Source: Candidatus Poribacteria bacterium
GTDB taxonomy: Bacteria > Poribacteria > WGA-4E > WGA-3G
DNA: 64,000 nt
Direction of reading: 5' to 3'
Assembly (NCBI GenBank): GCA_022827225.1
Contig: JAJDTJ010000136.1
Coordinates: 1-64,000, forward strand
Shown here: positions 60,047 to 64,000 of the stretch, one piece after another
Position numbering within the stretch: position 1 is the stretch's first letter
Layout: the number at the start of each line of letters is the position of its first letter
Notes under the pieces: model-generated
What the model saw: the letters and a program-made list of their open reading frames with translations, nothing else
Told to the model about the DNA's origin: nothing
Database searches by the model: none
Translations under genes and position numbers: made by a program

Positions 60047-61312
60047 CTATTCAACATACCCCAGATTCCGTAGCCTCCCCTCTAAAATCTCTGTCTCTTC
60101 GGTTGTAGATTCTTGTGCCTGTAGATGTTGGTAATTGGAATTCATCAATATCTCGTCGTAAGCGTCTCGGAAACGGTCGGGGTCTTCGCAGGTGAGATCC
60201 TCGCCATTCAAAACGTGCCGATACACGAACTCACCCGTCTCTTCATCTTCACGATAGAGATGTTCACCGTCCGTCAATGACCAGAGCCGAACGCCTTCCG
60301 AATACCTGTTGATCTCCATGTTATCGACTGTCGTCCGAGAAGTCACGCGGTGGTGCGGCATCTCCAAGTTGTTTTTACTCAGAAACCCGATACCATAGAG
60401 ACTATCGAGTTCCGACAACACCAATCGGTTCGCATCAAACGCCGATGGAGAGAGTAGGTCTTGTCCGTAGCCTTGATAATCCACATCCATACCGGCAAGG
60501 TTCAGGATCGTCGGGAACAGATCAATTGCTGAGATCGGTGCGTCGGGGAATTTCATATCCCGGACACGTGGTATATGTGCTAACAGCGGCACGTGTAGCA
60601 CGTTTTGATTGAGGGTGTCGCCGTGTGCGATAATCTCCTCACAGATCCCCTCGCCGTGGTCTCCGAAGATGAAGATTGCCCACTCCGGAAGCCGGAGCTG
60701 CTTCAGGATTTCAACGAGTTTAAATTCGAGGATATGCGTCGCTGCTGCGTAGTAGAAACGCAATGCCTCATCTGTCCGACCGTTATCGACGAGCCATTTG
60801 AGGCTCGGCGCGCCCGGAATCCCGCTCATGCCGTAACCACCGTGTGTATACCAAAAATGTAGGAAACAGAACTGCGGGACATCCGAAGGCTGCTTGAGGT
60901 GCTGCATCAGAGCCTCAAGCGAACCGAGTTGTTGTGCCGCCGCGTTCGGGTCCATTGATGTAATAAACGGCTCGAAGTCGAGGAAACGGAACACATCCGG
61001 ACGTTCGGAACGTCCTGTGATATGGTAACCGGCATCACTGAATATCTGGAACAGGTTCGGAATGCCCTCAAACATTTTTAGGTAGGTCTGTCCGTAGACC
61101 CCGTGTTCGAACGCGTAGAGTCCTGTAAAATAGGAGGTATGAGAGGGACGCGTCGCAGGTGCTGTCACGAAAAACTTATCAGCAAGCGAAAAATCCTGCG
61201 TCAGTAGATCGAACTTCGGTGTATTGAGAACCGAATTCGTCCGCCCGAGCGCATCATACCGCCAACAATCAATCGAGATAAGTAGAAATTTATTGACCCC
61301 GTTGGTATTCAT
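60047..61312 (-). CDS. Sulfatase family protein
   Basis: A 421-residue protein of the sulfatase/alkaline-phosphatase superfamily. It has LLISIDCWRYDALG near the N-terminus, then the nucleophile region ATAPATRPSHTSYFTGLY and, later, the metal-binding block WAIFIFGDHGEGICEE. The formylglycine-forming Cys/Ser in the standard C/S-x-P-x-R motif is not evident; a Thr or Ser (TRPSHTS) stands there, so the enzyme may be a non-canonical hydrolase. It could cleave a sulfate ester from a polysaccharide, inferred only from the family. It starts 4 nt after the upstream FG-GAP-like gene. Confidence 0.7.
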   Translation of the reverse strand: MNTNGVNKFLLISIDCWRYDALGRTNSVLNTPKFDLLTQDFSLADKFFVTAPATRPSHTSYFTGLYAFEHGVYGQTYLKMFEGIPNLFQIFSDAGYHITGRSERPDVFRFLDFEPFITSMDPNAAAQQLGSLEALMQHLKQPSDVPQFCFLHFWYTHGGYGMSGIPGAPSLKWLVDNGRTDEALRFYYAAATHILEFKLVEILKQLRLPEWAIFIFGDHGEGICEEIIAHGDTLNQNVLHVPLLAHIPRVRDMKFPDAPISAIDLFPTILNLAGMDVDYQGYGQDLLSPSAFDANRLVLSELDSLYGIGFLSKNNLEMPHHRVTSRTTVDNMEINRYSEGVRLWSLTDGEHLYREDEETGEFVYRHVLNGEDLTCEDPDRFRDAYDEILMNSNYQHLQAQESTTEETEILEGRLRNLGYVE

Positions 61313-61316
61313 GTTT

Positions 61317-62678
61317 TTAATCCATTAACCGTGTGTTATATTGTCGCTCGGTGTGCTGATACTTATCAAATAGGTCAAATTGAAACGGCGGCGGTGTGTA
61401 GATATAGACCGCATCGCTATACGGGTCGTAGAGGATAACCTCTTCGCGTGCATCGCCGCAGACATCCGCTGGAAAGCAGTGGTACCACCCCATTTTGCCC
61501 CCCGTCGGCGGCGGGAGTTCAGGGAACGTTACCACCTTCTCTCCGGCACTATTATAAAGCGCAGCGGGACTATAAATCAATTCGGGACCCTCTGCCCCAT
61601 GCCAGTGGATAACCTCCAGCCCGGTGTTGTTCGGTGTCTCATCGACACGAAATCGGTTTCTTATCTGTCCGTTTTTGTCTACCACCATCAGGTCCGGATG
61701 ATGTCCGTTATAGCGGATGACCAAGGCATCTTCGGATACGTCCGAGAGCAATTTGCCGCACCGAATCTCTTGCCCGTGTGGGACGACATCAAAACCGAGC
61801 GAGAGAATCGGATGTCCTTCGGCATCAACCACCTGTCCGCCACCGGAGAGGATAGCCCGTTTATCACCATTCCACTCGGTAACCAGGACCGAATCCGTGT
61901 TTTCACCGAAGTATCGATTCCAGAGCACAGTGCCGTCGGCAGCGAGTCCAAAATTCCCGCCGTTGACCTCATCAAGTCCGTCGCCATTAAAGTCGCCGAC
62001 TGCCGGAATATACGCCGAATGCTTCGGATAGCGGAACCACTCGTCGGTATACTGCCAGAGTTGCTCCAACTCGTGGTTAAAGGCGAGTAGATTCACACCG
62101 ACCTTGACGACGAAATCCTGTGGCTGCGCGTTTCCAGAGAAGTTAGCGATCATCAGCCGCTGATGGACATAGTTCGGGATGTGGCGTTCACCTTCAGCGT
62201 ATGCATTGCACTGACGCAACGCCTCTGGCGCTGCACTCCGTTTGACTGCCCCGGTTGCACCGTCCAAAATCATCAGGCGGATCGCAGACAGATCCCATTT
62301 ACTTACCTCTGGCGCATCCGTATCTATCCAAAAACAGATGACCTCCGCCTGTCCGTCTGCATCAATGTCATAGATAGCGACGGGCCCGGGCCGGTCAGGT
62401 GAAAGCACCGTCAGATAGGTATCCTTGGTATCGGTATCTCCGATTTCGAGGTGTTTATCACCGATTGACCAGAGCGGTTCACCTTCCAGCGTAAACGCGC
62501 CGATGAAGCAGGGATGGATGCCTCCGATCGATTTATACACGAGAAGATCGACAGTGCCATCGCCTGTCAGATCACCGATACGGATATCGCCACCCCACGC
62601 CTTTCCATCTGTTTCGTTCAGGAATGCCTCTGGAATAGCCACCCGTTTATAGAGATGTGCTGATTGCTGCGTGTTCAT
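61317..62678 (-). CDS. FG-GAP/VCBS-like beta-propeller protein
   Basis: A 453-residue protein rich in calcium-loop-like blocks of the FG-GAP or VCBS type: GDLTGDGTVDLLVYK, YDIDADGQAEVICFW, DFNGDGLDEVNGG, VSEDALVIRYNG, VCGDAREEVILYDP. This indicates a beta-propeller, as in rhamnogalacturonan lyase-like and integrin-type modules. No signal peptide is seen. It starts 2 nt after the sugar isomerase gene ends and is followed by the sulfatase, so the three form one carbohydrate-related operon. The substrate and role are unknown. Confidence 0.65.
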   Translation of the reverse strand: MNTQQSAHLYKRVAIPEAFLNETDGKAWGGDIRIGDLTGDGTVDLLVYKSIGGIHPCFIGAFTLEGEPLWSIGDKHLEIGDTDTKDTYLTVLSPDRPGPVAIYDIDADGQAEVICFWIDTDAPEVSKWDLSAIRLMILDGATGAVKRSAAPEALRQCNAYAEGERHIPNYVHQRLMIANFSGNAQPQDFVVKVGVNLLAFNHELEQLWQYTDEWFRYPKHSAYIPAVGDFNGDGLDEVNGGNFGLAADGTVLWNRYFGENTDSVLVTEWNGDKRAILSGGGQVVDAEGHPILSLGFDVVPHGQEIRCGKLLSDVSEDALVIRYNGHHPDLMVVDKNGQIRNRFRVDETPNNTGLEVIHWHGAEGPELIYSPAALYNSAGEKVVTFPELPPPTGGKMGWYHCFPADVCGDAREEVILYDPYSDAVYIYTPPPFQFDLFDKYQHTERQYNTRLMD

Positions 62679-62680
62679 TT

Positions 62681-63445
62681 TTACACAAATGCTTTGAAAA
62701 GTCCGACGTAGAGGGCAAGCACTTTCTCAGGATCAGGACCGGTATAAGCACATTCGTTGGAGATGTAGCCTGAAAAGCCGATGCGATTGAGCCATTGGAA
62801 CATCTGTCGATAGAGATCAAACGTCGCCGGTTCCTCAACCCGGTGCGTATGCACTGCGGTAATGTGCGGAGCGACACGCGAAAAGAGCGGTTCAATGCTG
62901 CCAGCATCACACCGCACAAATTGGGAATTGAAAACGAAACCGACGTTTGGGAGATTTACACCTTCTATTACTTCCATCGCCGAATCAGGGTCCGTGAAAG
63001 AGCCGTGCATCTCGATGGAGACGGTAATATCTTTCTCACCGGCATAGGTGCCGAGTGCCTTCAATCCATCTGTGACGTACCCCACGACTGCATCGCGATT
63101 ATCTTCGGTATACCGGTCGCCAAGCACACGGACATGGTCGCATCCCATAAATTCCGCCATGTCGATGACGCGCGTAACGCGCCGGACGGTCTCCTCGCGA
63201 TCGGCGGCGTTCTCGGAATGGAAGTTTTGGCAACTCGTCAGCGAGGAGATTACAACGCCACTCGCATCGACCTGTGCCTTCAATCCGTCCCACGCCTCTC
63301 TTGGGGTATCCCACTCAAATCCGTGTTTCTGCTTGTAGTCCATTAATAATTCGACACCGTGATAGCCGGTTGCCTCGGCAGTGTCAAGTATCCGTCCTAA
63401 TTCCCACTCTTGGCAGGTTTGATAAGTATTCAATGACCACTTCAT
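62681..63445 (-). CDS. Sugar phosphate isomerase/epimerase (TIM barrel)
   Basis: A 254-residue xylose-isomerase-like TIM-barrel enzyme. It has GYHGVELLMDYK, the metal-site region CDHVRVLGDRY, the metal-binding Glu in VSIEMHGSFTD and His residues in HITAVHTHRVEE, ending SGYISNECAYTGPD. It would isomerise or epimerise a sugar or inositol derivative. First gene of the operon with the FG-GAP-like protein and sulfatase. The gene 26867-27691 is a paralogue of the same superfamily. Confidence 0.8.
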   Translation of the reverse strand: MKWSLNTYQTCQEWELGRILDTAEATGYHGVELLMDYKQKHGFEWDTPREAWDGLKAQVDASGVVISSLTSCQNFHSENAADREETVRRVTRVIDMAEFMGCDHVRVLGDRYTEDNRDAVVGYVTDGLKALGTYAGEKDITVSIEMHGSFTDPDSAMEVIEGVNLPNVGFVFNSQFVRCDAGSIEPLFSRVAPHITAVHTHRVEEPATFDLYRQMFQWLNRIGFSGYISNECAYTGPDPEKVLALYVGLFKAFV

Positions 63446-63623
63446 TTTTTTACTGTTCCTTACGGTTCGTTGAGGTAGGTTGGACCTTTGAAATGCCTTT
63501 CCGTAGATCCAAAGAAACGCCCCAGCAAAAACCCCTCCACCTCGTTACGGGCTATGTTTTTGTTAAAACTAATTTCTGAACTGAAAACTGTTCTTCTGAC
63601 TGCTGATTTCTGATTGCTGACTG

Positions 63624-64000
63624 CTACTCTTGGATTGGAATAGGGAACCAGAGTCCCCCAGTTTTTGTTGTTAGTGCTCGATGCGTTGTATGATTAATGC
63701 CGATGACATCTATTGTGATGTTATTTTGAAAGCACTGCTTTAATACTTCTGATAGCGTATAAGAGCCTTTAGTAAGTTCATCGGTAACAAGCACAAACCG
63801 ACGGTTCACGCCTTCACGAAAATCGACGCGACGAATCGTTTTTACAATCGCGTTGTGTGCGCGTTCATCACCCATACCAGCAACAACATGCGTCGTTAGC
63901 AACCGTTTGAATCTCTCGGCATCTCGTGTTTGAGGATGGATAATCGTGTCCTTTTCGAGATACCTGAAGATAACGATGCCGAGCGTAAAGTCAACACCTT
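63624..64000 (-). CDS. von Willebrand A-like protein, 3' part (truncated at window edge)
   Basis: The reading frame continues without a stop from 63624 to the right edge at 64000, so this gene is cut by the window and its start lies outside. The visible part is about 125 residues: TLGIVIFRYLEKDTI, then FVLVTDELTKGSYTLSEVLK (a DE-containing motif at the usual strand-4 position) and NNITIDVIGINHTTHR, which fit the C-terminal strands and helices of a vWA domain. The metal-ion-dependent adhesion site would lie further upstream and is not visible. Confidence 0.6.
   Translation of the reverse strand, partial: GVDFTLGIVIFRYLEKDTIIHPQTRDAERFKRLLTTHVVAGMGDERAHNAIVKTIRRVDFREGVNRRFVLVTDELTKGSYTLSEVLKQCFQNNITIDVIGINHTTHRALTTKTGGLWFPIPIQE

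Noticed and set aside
61380..62090. A 236-codon + strand frame opposite the FG-GAP-like gene
   Set aside because: Antisense to a gene with clear repeated DxNGDG-type blocks; no independent support.
62795..63346. A 183-codon + strand frame opposite the TIM-barrel isomerase
   Set aside because: Antisense shadow; the minus-strand isomerase fits its family over the whole length.

Overview
The window looks like a piece of an uncultured, probably marine, Gram-negative bacterium. Signal peptides, lipoproteins, outer-membrane beta-barrels, a TAT-exported molybdoenzyme and an F-type ATP synthase support this. The mix of CBM9/DUF5916 barrels, TIM-barrel sugar isomerases, Gfo/Idh/MocA oxidoreductase, phytanoyl-CoA dioxygenase-like proteins, a sulfatase and DUF6807, with abundant GTAGGGG...CCCCTAC palindromes, resembles Candidatus Poribacteria or a neighbouring PVC/FCB-type lineage. 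That placement is inference from content, with no marker-gene tree. No rRNA, tRNA or CRISPR array was seen.

Region 1 (1-18 kb, all + strand) is a signalling and surface region. It starts with an ECF sigma factor broken by one amber codon, then a zinc-finger anti-sigma factor and a DUF4252-CBM9-barrel fusion, coupled by ATGA overlaps. A DUF5694 protein and a CBM9-DUF5916 barrel follow. Next come two paralogous proteins in which a complete ECF sigma factor is fused to the GTP-binding half of an FtsZ/tubulin domain (7097-8308 and 11172-12455), separated by an S9 peptidase and a DUF5916 remnant. A third sigma factor carries a long helical C-terminal extension, and two ABC-2 permeases close the region. 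A dispersed element with TATAGTAAA/TTTACTATA ends sits just upstream of four of these genes, always in the same orientation.

Region 2 (18-46.5 kb) is mostly catabolic and redox. It holds two tandem glycosidase-like paralogues, a phosphodiesterase, a sulfite-oxidase-like enzyme with a Rieske protein, DUF6807, a HEPN protein, TIM-barrel isomerases, an orphan DNA methyltransferase, a three-subunit xanthine-dehydrogenase-type operon containing an extra zinc-ribbon gene, Gfo/Idh/MocA, HpaI-type aldolase, SDR, M42 peptidase, aldo/keto reductase and two PhyH-like proteins. A DUF3179 gene at 37560-38753 has an in-frame UGA exactly where the family has the first Cys of CPLC, followed by a SECIS-like hairpin, so it is a strong selenoprotein candidate. 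Small toxin-antitoxin-like genes are scattered at 40.0-40.7 and 46.5-47.1 kb.

Region 3 (47-59 kb, - strand) carries the F-type ATP synthase as atpZ-atpI-atpB-atpE-atpF-atpH-atpA-atpG, then three foreign genes (DUF1992 and an overlapping pair of unknowns), then atpD, an IS200/IS605-like remnant and atpC. Region 4 (59-64 kb, - strand) holds a lipoprotein, a tight three-gene cluster (TIM-barrel isomerase, FG-GAP-like protein, sulfatase) and the 3' part of a von Willebrand A-type gene running off the right edge.
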